From assembly GCA_050084515.1 (NCBI GenBank), contig CM114271.1, positions 61,008,001-61,072,000 on the forward strand: 64,000 nt of DNA. The letters run 5' to 3'. Position 1 is the first letter of the stretch, and each line of letters starts with the position of its first letter. The notes beneath the pieces were generated by a model. The model did no database searches and was not told the DNA's origin. It saw only the letters and a list, made by a program, of their open reading frames with translations. The stretch comes from Blasia pusilla. Taxonomy: Eukaryota > Marchantiophyta > Marchantiopsida > Blasiales. Below are positions 13,198 through 23,554 of the stretch, one piece after another. The position numbers and the translations under genes are program-made.

Positions 13198-13539
13198 CTA
13201 GGAGGGTCTTCCCCAACAGTGTTAGCATCTGTGGCTGGTTTTAGTGGAGTAGTCACTTGGCCAAGAGACTTTTTGGAGGGTAATCTTTCTGCTATGGATT
13301 CTCGTGTGCATGAGGAGGTAGAGGAGGTCCCTAGTTTTGCAGTAGTGGCATCCTCATCATTGGATATGCCACTTTGGAGTTCAGGCGGTGCACTACGGCA
13401 AGAGGTGATCGCCTAGTGCAGGAGGCTTGGTGTGAGGCTGTTATACCTCACGAGGAAGAGGAGGCCCCACAGAGGACTCTTACTTTTGGTCCAATTGGGT
13501 TTTCCCCTTTGGATACTACACCCATTGTATGGCAGTATC

Positions 13540-14515
13540 CGTCGGAGGGCATTTGTGTGTTAGATCTCTTTGGTGGGATTAGCACTGGTTTGGCTGCAGT
13601 GTTGCAGTCCGGTATTCCTGTGCAGAGATACATGCATGTGGAGTGAGATGAGACGGCCCAGAGAGTCTCATCTCGACATATTGGTCAGTTGATGCAGAGA
13701 TATCCTGAGTTGTTCTCGCCATCAACTATTTGTGGGTACCAACGTGCTTTGCCATCACACATTGCATTGTTGGGGGCGTAGTACCTTGAGAGGGTTGGTC
13801 CTGTGGATTTGGTGATTGTTGGATGGCCATATCATGGTCATACACATGTTGGTCGTGGTGAGGGATTATACAACCCTAGGTCTCGATTGTTTTGGGAGAT
13901 GTTACGGGTGTTACGACATCTTCAGGTTCATCAGCACGTTCTCCAGCTTACATTCTGGAGAATGTTCCATTGTTGGATGACACTCGGACCCAGATGATGG
14001 TGAGTGTTCATGAGGTGCAGTCTTGGATTGGACCAGCGGTGTTGTTGGATGCAGCGCGAGTTGGCTCGCGTGCACATCGTCCACGCTTATGGTGGACAAA
14101 CTTGTTGCCTAGGGAGGTTCTACGTCAAGCATATGATGTAGTGCAGTGGGATCCTTTCCTTATAGTGGATAGTATCTTGGATACTGGGCGACTATCTCAG
14201 GTGGTGAGGGTTATTGATCACTCATCCATGGCAGTGGTGAACCGTGTGGGCCAGCCTAGGATGACACTACCCACATTTGTGAGTTTTCCCTCGTCACATG
14301 CTTATAAGGAAGGTGGTCCCAGGCTTGTATGGGATTCTCATGTGCGACAGTTGGTGGAGCCTAACGTTGAGAGAGAGCGTGTGATAGGATTTGCCATTGG
14401 TGTGACAGCGATTGCTTCCATTTCTGAGGCTTCACGACGTAATGTGTTGGGTCAGGCCATGGACGTGAATTGTTTGACTTGGATTTTGAGTCTTGGTATG
14501 GCCGAGCAGCGTTGA
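13540..14515 (+). pseudogene. Retrotransposon-borne C5 cytosine DNA methyltransferase domain (DNMT3-like)
   Basis: Such enzymes transfer a methyl group from S-adenosylmethionine to cytosine C5 in DNA. Motif I reads CVLDLFGGISTGLAAV (near 13555-13600). Motif IV sits in DLVIVGWPYHGHTHVG (near 13810), followed by GLYNPRSRLFWEMLRVL, which resembles the segment after the catalytic loop in DNMT3. Motif VI is AYILENVPLLD (near 13950). A motif VIII equivalent is GSRAHRPRLWWTNL (near 14055-14100). Motifs IX-X end in LGQAMDVN (near 14445-14470). The order I-IV-VI-VIII-X is canonical, unlike plant DRM enzymes, which are circularly permuted. The catalytic Cys of motif IV is Tyr (TAT), one base from a Cys codon. 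The reading changes frame near 13915 and has a stop at 13644. The domain lies between protease and RT, as in the second copy. Confidence 0.88.
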
Positions 14516-14746
14516 CTTCGGACTATGTCTATGGGTCTTCCATCCCTTGTGATGAGCTCGATGGCTACCGGGACGGTAGAGATATCGGTTGGGGGCGAGG
14601 AGAATAGTATTTTGCATCCTTGGAGTAAATGGGATGTAATGGCTGGGCATGTGGAGTTGGTTGCTCATGCTGGTGGAGGAGTTATTTGCTCAGATGATGG
14701 TGTAGCTAAGGGTGTACCATCTTGTGAGGGGGTTGCATAGCAGCCA

Positions 14747-16195
14747 ATGGCGTCGTCCTCTCCCTCTAGTGTGCCAGTGGAGGAGACTTGGGAGCCATTA
14801 CTTGGGCCCAAGCTTACGGGAGGTGAGAAACGATGCTTGACACAGTTCCTACGTGCTTATAGGAGTTGTTTTGCCTTTAGCATGAAGGAGTTGGGTGCTT
14901 TGGTTCGACCCGGTATATGGATTGATTTGGCTAGTGATTCACCAATCTTTCGTCGTCCCTACCAATATAGTGATATGGAGAGGGACCTGATTCAGAGTAG
15001 GACGTTAGACCTTTTGGAGGCTGGATTAGTGGAGTTGTTGCATGGAGAGTATGCATCAGCCACTGTCATGCCTGCTAAAAAGGATGTGCATGGCAACTAC
15101 ACGGATAGGCGGATGTGTGGAGATTACCATCCTATCAATCGGTAGACCAAGGTTGATAGGTATGCCATGCCTACAACTGAGGAGATCTTTGATGCGGTGG
15201 GACAGGAAAATATTTTTAGTACTTTGGATCTTTGGGCAGGATACCATCAGTTGCCAATTCGAGAGAGTGACAAGGCCAAGACAGCATTTTGGGGTGTCAA
15301 CTCTCATGGCAAGGATTGTTTTTACCAGTGGAAATTCTTACCCTTTGGGTTGAAGAATGCACCTGCCGAGTTTCAAAGAATGATAGACAGGATCCTAGTA
15401 GGGTTGGATTTGTTCGGTGTTACATTGATGATATCTTGGTGTTCAGTAACACGGTGGAGGAGCATCAGATACATTTGCAGATTGTGTTTGAGCGGTTGAA
15501 AGCTCATGGTCTACGTTTGCATCCAGGAAAGTGTAAGTTCTTCCATGAGGATGTTGAGTACTTGGGTCATGCGATCTATCCATGTGGTTTGGGAGTTCAG
15601 CAAGCAAAGGTGGAGGCTATTGCACTTATTCCTCATCCGGTAGATGTGAGTAGAGTTTGAGCATTCATGGGATTGGCGAACTACTATCGGAGGTATGTGA
15701 AGGGATTTAGTGCTATGGCAAAGCCTTTGAACCAATTGCTGAAATCAGATCAGGAGTGGCACTGGGGAGATGATCAGGAGAGAGCTTTTGTGGAGCTCAA
15801 GGCCCAATTGGTGGCGGCGCCTATCTTGAGGAGACCTATCAGAGGGCGCCCATTTCAATTACACACTGATTGGAGTAGGTTGGGACTTGGAGCAGTGTTG
15901 ACACAACATGATGATGAGCACATGGAGTTTGTGGTGGCCTATGCAAGTCGTTCGAATAATGCAGCGGAGTCACACTAAAGTTCATATGAGTGAGAGTGCT
16001 TGGCAGTAGTGTGGGTTGTGGCACACTTTAGGTGTTACTTGTTTGGGACGCAATTTACCCTTGTTACTGATCACCAGCCGCTCAAGTGGTCGATGGAGTC
16101 TAACAAGCTTACAAGGAAGCTTGCACGGTGGGCTCTTATCTTCCAGGAGTATGACTTCCAGGTGGTAGGTACATAGACCTAGAGTTTCCAACCTT
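14747..16195 (+). pseudogene. Gypsy reverse transcriptase and RNase H
   Basis: RT begins with PIFRRPYQYS and continues through DRRMCGDYHPINR. The blocks TLDLWAGYHQL and FLPFGLKNAPAEFQRMID lie near 15220-15390. After a frame change near 15400 the catalytic YIDDILVFSNT box appears (about 15418-15450), then LRLHPGKCKFF and VEYLGHAI. The connection domain FMGLANYYRRYVKGFS starts at 15665. RNase H follows with LHTDWSRLGLGAVLTQ (the catalytic Asp of the usual DAS is present as D in HTD) and VVAYASRS. Stops at 15145, 15658 and 15976 interrupt it. Confidence 0.95.
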
Positions 16196-16207
16196 GATGC
16201 TAATGGG

Positions 16208-17728
16208 TTGAGTAGGAACCCATGTACTAGCCAAGAGGATGCAATTGGGGCTAGATGGCATGGCGAGGTTGATGAGGAGATGGTGCCAGGTTGGCATGCA
16301 TCTGCCTTTTTATGTTGGTTAGGGATGGACTCTAGTATGGAGGACCACATAACATCTTACTCTAGTCAGAGGGTAGATGGCCAACCTTCAGATCTTGAGG
16401 TTGGAAATGGTGGTACGGATCAGCATGATATTCATGATGATGCGTTGGTGTTGGAGTTCCTACGGACCAATAGGGTGCCCGGCATAGTGAGTGCCAAGGA
16501 GCAAGACCGTGTTCTTCAACGTGCTAAGAGGTATCGATTGGAGGGAACACATATTCTCCGTGTGTGGGAGGATGATAGAGTACGAGTACTGCCGCATTTG
16601 GCTTAGAGAGAGCGCATTGTGCGACATGCCCATGAGGAGTTGGGACATTTTGGGATAAAGCATACGTATAACTTACTCCTTGGTCAGTATTGGTGGAGTG
16701 GCATGCATACTCAGATGCAGTAGTTGGTGTCACGTTGTATGGTTTATGATTGGGTGAGGGCATTAGTCAATGCCCCTATACCACAGTTACACCCCTTGCC
16801 TATTATTGGGTTGGATTACCGTTGGAGTGTGGACTTTGCGGGACCGTTACCGTTGACTATACGACATCATCGATATGTGTTGGTGATGGTGGAGCACTTC
16901 TCCAAGTGGATTGAGTTGGTGGCATTACCTGACAAGGCAAGTGAGGAAACGGCGTATGCGTTTCTTGATAGATTGCTTAATCATTTTGGCGCACCAGCCG
17001 AAGCGCTGACCGACCAGGGTACAGAGTTTCACAGTGAGTTTCAGGTCTTGTGTGACAAGGCGTTGATTGATCATCGGACCACGTCTCGAGATCATCCAGA
17101 GGCAGATGGTTTGGTTGAGCGTGTGGTTCAGACCGTGAAGTGGGCATTGCGCAAGTATGGCCTACAGAAGGGGCATCTTGGAGACTAGGATATTCAGTTG
17201 CCATGGTTAGCCATGGGGTATAGGTTCAGTCACCAAGCATCCTTGGCTTCCTTCTTACCTTATTTTTTGTTATACGGCCGAGATCCACACTTGCCAGCAG
17301 CAATTCTTTGAGAGTCTAAAAAGGTGGTGAACCTTGACGACCCAGAGATATGGATGAGAGCGTGTTCTCAGCGGGCAGAGCTCTTTCGGAGAATTATGCC
17401 AATAGCCTTTGAGAATCTTGCCATTGCTCAACATAGGGATACGTTGCGGTATGCAACCATTCGGGATGGAGGTTATCGACCATCGATTCGTAGGTTCCAT
17501 GTGGGGAACTATGTCTATTTGAATCAGATTGTACCGACAACGTTGGATGTGACGGTACGCCGCACTATTTTATGAGTGCGCGAGGTGTTAGCTTCTGGAG
17601 TTCTTATGTTGGAGGGTCGTGATGGAGTTGTTTGGAAGGATCATGTGTGTAATTGTGCGCCATGTCATCTTCCAAACATGGATAGTATTGTTGACCCAAG
17701 CTTAGCCATGATACGTGCTAGCTTGAGG
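16208..17728 (+). pseudogene. Gypsy integrase
   Basis: The zinc-binding domain (HAHEELGHFG, near 16624-16655) should end in CxxC but reads CMVYDW, so the last Cys is lost. The catalytic core contains WSVDFAGPLP (first Asp, near 16830), then FSKWIELVALP, ALTDQGTEFHSEF (second Asp, near 17010) and DGLVERVVQTVK (catalytic Glu, near 17110). The C-terminal strand reads FHVGNYVYL near 17495. Stops occur near 16606, 16722, 17188, 17310 and 17573, but most of the domain stays in one frame. It leads straight into a PHD finger. Confidence 0.95.
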
Positions 17729-17869
17729 TGAATGTTGTGTGGGTCTACTGGTAACGCAGCCCGTATGTTGGTGTGTGATCGGTGTTCTAGGGGTTGGCAC
17801 ATGATGTGTTTGACTCCACGTATGGATGTTGGTCTTACTGGAAGGTGGGTTTGTCCTCGATGTACTTAG
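17729..17869 (+). pseudogene. PHD zinc finger at the C-terminus of the gypsy integrase
   Basis: After the integrase tail the same frame encodes C-x11-C-x2-C-x4-H-x2-C and a final W-x-C-x2-C before the stop at 17867-17869. The first zinc ligand coincides with a TGA at 17729-17731. In the older fragment at 3932-3943 this codon is TGT, giving the complete C-x2-C start of a C4HC3 PHD finger. PHD fingers usually read the N-terminal tail of histone H3 (K4 methylated or not). In chromoviruses a chromodomain occupies this position and steers integration, so a targeting role is a reasonable inference. Which histone state it would read cannot be told. Confidence 0.85.
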
Positions 17870-18019
17870 GAGGGGTAGATGACTTGATCTTTGCATGATA
17901 TGGATTACAGATGTGCGACTTATGATGGGGCAACCTAGCACCCAACCTTCTCATTTGTGCACCCATGAAGGTGTATAGCATGTAGTAGATGTATAGGGCT
18001 ACCTGGGAGTTAGAGGGAT

Positions 18020-18044
18020 CTAACCACCAGTTAGGGGGGTGAGT
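18020..18044 (+). promoter_or_regulatory. Polypurine tract of the gypsy element
   Basis: A GGGGGGTGAG run immediately precedes the LTR start (TGTGGTACAC at 18045). The fragment at about 4115-4150 has an equivalent tract in the same context. Confidence 0.65.
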
Positions 18045-18625
18045 TGTGGTACACTTGTGTTTGTGGATGCTCTCGTCTATGTTATGTATGTAGGTGAGTA
18101 TGGTATGTCAGCGATGTATGTTGTATGACGATGTGGATTCGCACGACAGCTGTGATGACCATACAGATTATGTCGTAGAGTATAGTGTGCTAGTAGAAGC
18201 CGTACCTTATGTAGGTCCGTAGTGTCTAGGTAGAGATGGGGTTTCATACATAGGGTTGGGGATTACTCCGTTGAGGGTGACTTTTCCAGAAGGGCCCGGT
18301 CTTAGGTTGGAGGATATAGTGTGGAGTGCACTCAAAGAACAGTTAGTTCTTTGAGTTGATCCTGTTGCGTTGGGAGTTAGCCTTGGTAGTGAGTAGAGCT
18401 CTTGGCTATGGTGGTTCTCGCAAGCTTCGACCTGGATTTTCCCATCGTGGAGTGGGTTTGGCTCGATTGTATGTGATTCTATACGTATTTTATGATAGTA
18501 GGTTTTTCACGGATTTCAAGTTGTGGTACACTTGTGTTTGTGGATGCTCTCGTCTATGTTATGTATGTAGGTGAATATGGTATGTCAGCGATGTATGTTG
18601 TATGACGATGTGGATTCGCACGACA
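18045..18625 (+). repeat. Gypsy LTR followed head-to-tail by the start of a second LTR
   Basis: A 107-bp block occurs at 18042-18148 and again at 18519-18625 with a single mismatch. If the first marks the LTR start (after the polypurine tract), the LTR runs 18045-18518 from TG to CA, about 474 bp. After three bases (AGT) a second LTR begins at 18522 and is cut off near 18625. Two LTRs joined this way resemble the junction of a two-LTR circle. The alternative is an internal duplication. Confidence 0.6.
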
Positions 18626-19010
18626 CCTGAATGTTTAATTAACCTTGCCATCTAGACTCTTATTTGAACTTATCTATGCCAAAAACTCAACTAAGGACTT
18701 TCATGTATACATATGCTTTAAACGGGGGACAATCGGGAAATACCTAAGAACCTTTTTTGCTATCTTACTCTAGCTAAAATCTCTATATCTTTGGGCATTG
18801 CATTTTCAACACTCGTCCAAGGTTGAATGCACACCCCGAAATAGCATATATCCATTAGGACAAGCATGGATTTGCACATAATTCAGACCTAGATTGGAGA
18901 TTAGTTTCTTTGTAGGGTAATGATTTTTGGGAAGAAATTTTTCTTTGGGTTGGACTTCCACCCATAGGAACCTCAATAACTCATCTCGAAAAATATTTGA
19001 AACATTTTTT
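18626..19010. other. Unassigned filler between the gypsy LTR and the copia RT
   Basis: About 385 bases match neither the gypsy nor the copia element, and I see no gene in them. They may be filler captured during the insertion, or a remnant of a third element. Confidence 0.5.
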
Positions 19011-19760
19011 GTGCTACATATACTTGGGATCCTCGTATCTAGGTGGTTGAGTCATATATATCTCCTCGTATAGATCTCCATTCAAGAAGGCATTCTTGAC
19101 GTCCATGTGATGTAATCTCCACTTCTTACTTACTGCAACTGCAACCAGTGTTCTCGTAGTCGCCATTTTTGCAACATGGCTAAATGTTTCCTCATAATGG
19201 ATACCATATTGTTGTGCATAGTCCTTAGCCACAAATCTTGCTTTGTATCTGTTAATTATACCAACTTGATTGCGCTTGATTTTGTAAACCCATTTGCAAC
19301 CAATAGCTTCCTTACTGGAAGGTATATCAACCAGCTCCCATGTTTGTTGATGTCTTAAAGCAGCAAGCTCTTCCTCCATAGCTTCAATCCATTCGACTTT
19401 ACTCATAGCTTCTTCAAAACAACTCGGCTCCTACTCTTGAAGGGTAGTCATCATATATGCATGATGTGTCGCAAGGAAACTTTCATTTATGAATCTATGA
19501 ACTGGATGTGTAACTCTACTTGATCTACGAATTTGTTCAGATGCCTCTGACACCTGACTCGAGCTCTGACTAGTGTCAACACAATTAATATGTACTCTTC
19601 CCGTCCATGGACTCATAGATTTAATTGATGAATCTAGGACCTCTTCTAATCCTGCACTAGTACTTGGGGAAGTTGAAGACAATGTCTGTTGGTTTGCAGT
19701 CATATTCTTCCCCTCAACAGACAAGTTTAGAGATGGAATAGGCTCAGATGGAGCATACCA
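19011..19760 (-). pseudogene. Copia element 1: N-terminal half of reverse transcriptase
   Basis: The minus-strand reading has VEWIEAMEEELAALRH, then WELVDIPSSKEAIGCKWVYK, ARFVAKDYAQ and HHMDVKNAFLNGDL (the first catalytic Asp region), breaking off at the YEDPKY motif at 19014. The upstream part (19431-19724) is the Ser-rich linker after integrase. A single in-frame stop separates it from RT near 19428. The second half of the RT continues at 11670. Confidence 0.92.
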
Positions 19761-19823
19761 TCACTTTAGCTCATCAAAGACAATATCTTGACTAATAATA
19801 AGCTGCCTAGAGGATGGAATGTA

Positions 19824-20972
19824 TCACTTATATCCCTTAGTTCCATCAGCATAGCCAATGAAAATACATCTTTCAGACTTGGAGTCTAATTTATTACGTC
19901 TCTCAGAAGGAAAATGAACATAACAAATATAGTCAAATACTTTCAAGAAGGAAAAATCAGGTTTATTTCCTGTGAAGACTTCGAATGGAGTTTTATCATG
20001 AACTCCTGCTGTTGGAGTTCGGTTGATTGAGAAGACTGCACATTCTACAGCCTCTACCCAATACACCTTAGGCATGTTCTTCTCATTCAGCATAGCTTGT
20101 GCCGCTTCAGCAATATGTCGATTCTTCCTCTCAATCATTCCATTTTGTTGTGGAGTGTAACGGCAAGTCACTTGACATTGGATGCCATTCTGACGTAAAT
20201 AGTCATCAAACTGTGTTGAAAGATACTCTCCTCCTCCATCACAATGCAATTTCAAAATGTGTTGTCCAATTTGCTTCTCTACTAGAACTTTGAATATTTT
20301 GAACATTGAGAATACCTTTGACTTGGCTTTCAGAAAGTATACGCATATATACCTAGAGAAGTCATCAATAAATGAAATAAAAAACTAGCAAACACTAAGG
20401 CTATGTTGTGATGTGGTCCGCACATCATTGTGGATAAACTCCAATATCTTGGATGCTCTTCTACCTTGCTTTGGAAAAGAAAATCTAGCTTCTTTTCCAA
20501 ATTGGCAAGCAAGACATACCTCTAACGTAACAGGACTCGCTAATTTAGGGAGTCCTATTATTATATTAGATGATGAAAGACTCAATAATCTTTGAAGATT
20601 CATATGTCCAATTTTTTTATGCCACACATTTAGATCTGTGACTTGTTGGCCGCTTTGACCATACATTGCTGTTTGAATCTCTGGCATAGAAACATCTAAT
20701 TTCAACATTATGCAAGATCTAGTGCCTTTGGCAACGGTAGTCTAGTCATCCATTGTTTTACTGAAATAACCATCTACGTTAAACTTCACTAGATAACCGT
20801 GTTCTACTATCTGTCCTACACAGATGAGATTTCTTGCAATGCTAGGAACATAGAGAACATTTCCAAGAGCACAAAGACCATCTGATGCTATTGGAACTTT
20901 ACCGGTATCTGTGACGTGATGTTGAGTGTCATCTCCTGTAAGCACAATTACAGGATCTTTCACCGGCTCCAA
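19824..20972 (-). pseudogene. Copia element 1: GAG-pre-integrase and integrase
   Basis: Minus strand, several frames. The pre-integrase domain (about 20385-20970) shows LYVPSIARNLICVGQ and VWHKKIGHMNLQRL, followed by the CLACQFGK zinc-ligand region. The integrase core (19824-20306) shows HCDGGGEYLS with the second catalytic Asp, CRYTPQQNGMIERKNRHI with the catalytic Glu, and the downstream TPFEVFTGNKPD and RCIFIGYADGTKGYK blocks typical of Ty1/copia. Frame changes near 20330-20390 and a stop at 20742 disable it. Confidence 0.93.
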
Positions 20973-20996
20973 ACTATTGAACCATTTAGCTTGTGA

Positions 20997-22026
20997 TGTT
21001 GTGCGCCTACTCTCCTTGAACGTTAATCTTGTTTGTTGCGGAAGCGTGCGTTCAGTAGGTCACGCTCTCAACGCTGATCTGCATCCAAACAGGCACTTTG
21101 GTTAGTCGGGTCTTGGATCAATCAGCAGGATTGCTTTCCGAGTTCTCGTCTCCGACTCTCATCAAGCTCAACCTTCCTAGTTTCGCGGTTTACAACACGG
21201 GCAAATCTCGAAAGACTTGGGACAGACTTTCTGGTCGGTTCAGGAACCTGAACGGCGTTTTGCGCCTAGCGGTTCTAACTGTCCGATGGACATCCAATGA
21301 GTTCCTCATCAAGACTTGCACGAAGTGAATCTCAGGTTGGGATCCAAGTGTGGCGTACAAAGTCCACTCCCTTGGATTAGGTTTGGGTTTCGAGTTCCCA
21401 CGCCAAACTCCCGTTCCATCCCGTGCCTCTGAAACGCCGTTTGGCGCCCAAAGTGGGGATTCGTTTCCCGAGATATCTCGGAGAGACTCCTCCCTTACTA
21501 GTACTTCTGGGGATCTCCGGGGGCCCCCTACATTTAGGGAAAGACACCCGGGCCTCTCCAATTGGCCCTCAACCCGATTGCTCTCTCAATTGTTTTCGGC
21601 CAATATCTCAGCTTGTACTTATGCGTTTGCTGAGATCTTTGTTGCTTCGAAAGCGTCTTAAGATCAGCTTTCCAACGCGTCCTTACTTGTCCCAAACGAA
21701 TCTTGGAACTCAACGTTATGGTCCTATACACAGTCAGATTCTCCCAAACGCTAGTCGTGTTCCAAACTGGTTCTCACCTCTTTGGCAGCCAACCTCCCAA
21801 GACTCAACTCATCTCAAGTCTTGGCTTGCGTTTGGTCTAGGTTTCCTAGTCGCGACCACTAACGCATGAAACGCACAACTCTGTTCCGCGTTTCATCTCT
21901 TAGACTATTCCAAGAGACTTATCCAAACGCCTCTCCAAAGCGCAAACCTCGCAACGTAAGTTCCCTTGAGTTCTGATATTTCGCTTGGTGCCTGTTTGGT
22001 GTTGTTTGGTTACGAGGATCGCGACA
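20997..22026. mobile_element. Solo LTR (1030 bp) with 5-bp target-site duplication
   Basis: The segment begins TGTTGTGCGCC and ends GCGACA, and is flanked on both sides by TGTGA (20992-20996 and 22027-22031). Taking it out together with one TGTGA makes the copia protease reading frame continuous again. It holds no internal coding region, so it is a solo LTR left by recombination between the two LTRs of a longer element. It is more GC-rich than the copia element around it and contains several copies of a GCGTTT / CGCC word. Confidence 0.9.
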
Positions 22027-23072
22027 TGTGAGGTCAGGTGATTTGATGCACCAGAGTCAATGTACCAATCTGTTGTCGAGTCTTTCTTGACCATTACTCA
22101 CATATGATGAATCATGACCAAGAGATGCTCTGTTTGTGAATGTTGTTGTTCTTAGTACTGCTGTTGGTGTTCTTGCTCCACATAGTTTTGTTGTTGTAAG
22201 GCTTATTTTCTCATATATGCTTTCTTCTTGAAACAAAACTTTGCATAGTGACCCTTTATCCCACAGTAATTGCAAGATCCAAGGACCCTGTGCTGTTGAC
22301 CTCGATCCCAACGGTTTCCACCATTACTACCTTGTGATTGTGTTTGGTACTGGTTCGTAGTTGATTGAGTGACGTTATATTGAGTGCGTCTTCCTCCATA
22401 TGCTTGATATCCACCACGACCACAGAAGTTTCTGCCACGACCCCTGCCTCTGTTTGATCCATAACCTGCAAATAGCGCACTCTCTAGCAGACTAGACGAG
22501 CTACGGTTGCCTACTAGGCGGAGCTCTTCACTAATCAACAGAGGAACTAACGCTTGTAAGGTTGGATACTTCTTTCTCACAGAGATAGAGGTCTCAAAGG
22601 ACTTGTAATCCTTTGGAAGGCCTTGAAGAGTGAATAAAATCAGATCATCATCTTCTACTGTGACTCCAATGCTATTCAAGTGATCAAAAATATGTCTGAT
22701 ACTCAAAATATAATCATTGATGCTCTACGATCCTTTCCTCACTTCGTTCAATTTCTGTTTCAATTGAAGCTTTATGGCCTTTGTAGATGTCTGGAACAAC
22801 TTTTCCAATGCATCCCAGGCTTCCTTCGGAATATCAACATCTTGGATGTGACCTATTTTTGGCAAACTGATCGTTATTGAAATGTAGTGGATTAGTTGCC
22901 TTGCGCGTTTGTTCCAAGCGCGAATTCTAGTTTTTGACCCATGAGAAATTTCCCTTGAGTTCTGATCCAAGAGAAATTTTTTCATGCGAAACTTCCAGAC
23001 ATTGTAATTCTGCTTGCCTAGCTTCTCGCCTATGATTGTTGTTGAGGAGTACTCCATGATAAACGATTTCAC
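22027..23072 (-). pseudogene. Copia element 1: gag and start of protease
   Basis: Gag starts near 23055 on the minus strand (MEYSSTTIIGEKLGKQNYNV), with the usual YNVWKFRMKKFL block, and continues to 22203. It ends in a Gly/Arg-rich tail and a CNYCGIKGHYAKFC zinc knuckle. The protease motif WYIDSGASNHLTS (near 22040-22075) follows and is interrupted by the solo LTR at 22026. Its downstream half resumes at 20991. There is a stop near 22725 and further stops between knuckle and protease. Confidence 0.92.
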
Positions 23073-23536
23073 TCACAAATATGTAATTTCAGGCTTTCTA
23101 CTGCTCCAATTGAAGCATAGACCACTCCTACACAGAAATCAACCTGAAATTTGCCAAAATTGATCAATTTTATGAAAGAACTATTCGAAATTGGCCTGTA
23201 GAGAGCAAACTGCACAACTTTTCTTCACTAATTGCACTTTCCTTCACTAAAATTGTTGCTAAAGGAGCTCAGAGTGTCAGAATCAAGCGATTTTGTGCGT
23301 TGGAAAGCTCTTGACGAGCTTTACAATACTGCTGAATCAATGTGGAAACGGACGCAAACGGCAGAATCGACCGAGAAAGCCCTCAAAAATGCCTCCCAAG
23401 TTTTATCACCGTCAAAGCTCCACCTGAAATCCGCACCCACTGAGCTCTAAATAAAATTTGCTTCTCCCAAACTGAAATTGTGTCTTCTCTTGTCTCTCTT
23501 CTCTCTTCAAACACCAAGAATTTCAAGTGATGTTCT

Positions 23537-23554
23537 CCTCCCGCTCTGATACCA
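23537..23554 (-). promoter_or_regulatory. Primer-binding site of copia element 1 (initiator tRNA-Met type)
   Basis: On the minus strand the sequence TGGTATCAGAGCGGGAGG lies directly after the LTR end. TGGTATCAGAGC is the common plant LTR-retrotransposon site complementary to the 3' end of initiator tRNA-Met. Confidence 0.92.

Larger units (their letters stand above)
11670..18625 (+). mobile_element. Ty3/gypsy retrotransposon carrying a cytosine methyltransferase and a PHD finger
   Basis: Plus-strand element lying inside the RT gene of copia element 1. Order: gag zinc knuckle, aspartic protease, C5 DNA methyltransferase, reverse transcriptase-RNase H, integrase, PHD finger, polypurine tract, LTR, and the first ~100 bases of a second LTR. 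The RT-before-integrase order identifies Ty3/gypsy. The 5' LTR, primer-binding site and most of gag are absent. Several in-frame stops and at least three frame changes make this copy inactive. The copia flanks show no target-site duplication and about 12 bases of the RT are missing at the junction. Confidence 0.9.

Noticed and set aside
13540-14515. A host methyltransferase gene captured only once
   Set aside because: The second decayed copy has the domain in the same position, so it belongs to the element.
11670-18625. An active retrotransposon
   Set aside because: Multiple in-frame stops, at least three frame changes, no 5' LTR or primer site, and a missing catalytic Cys in the methyltransferase.
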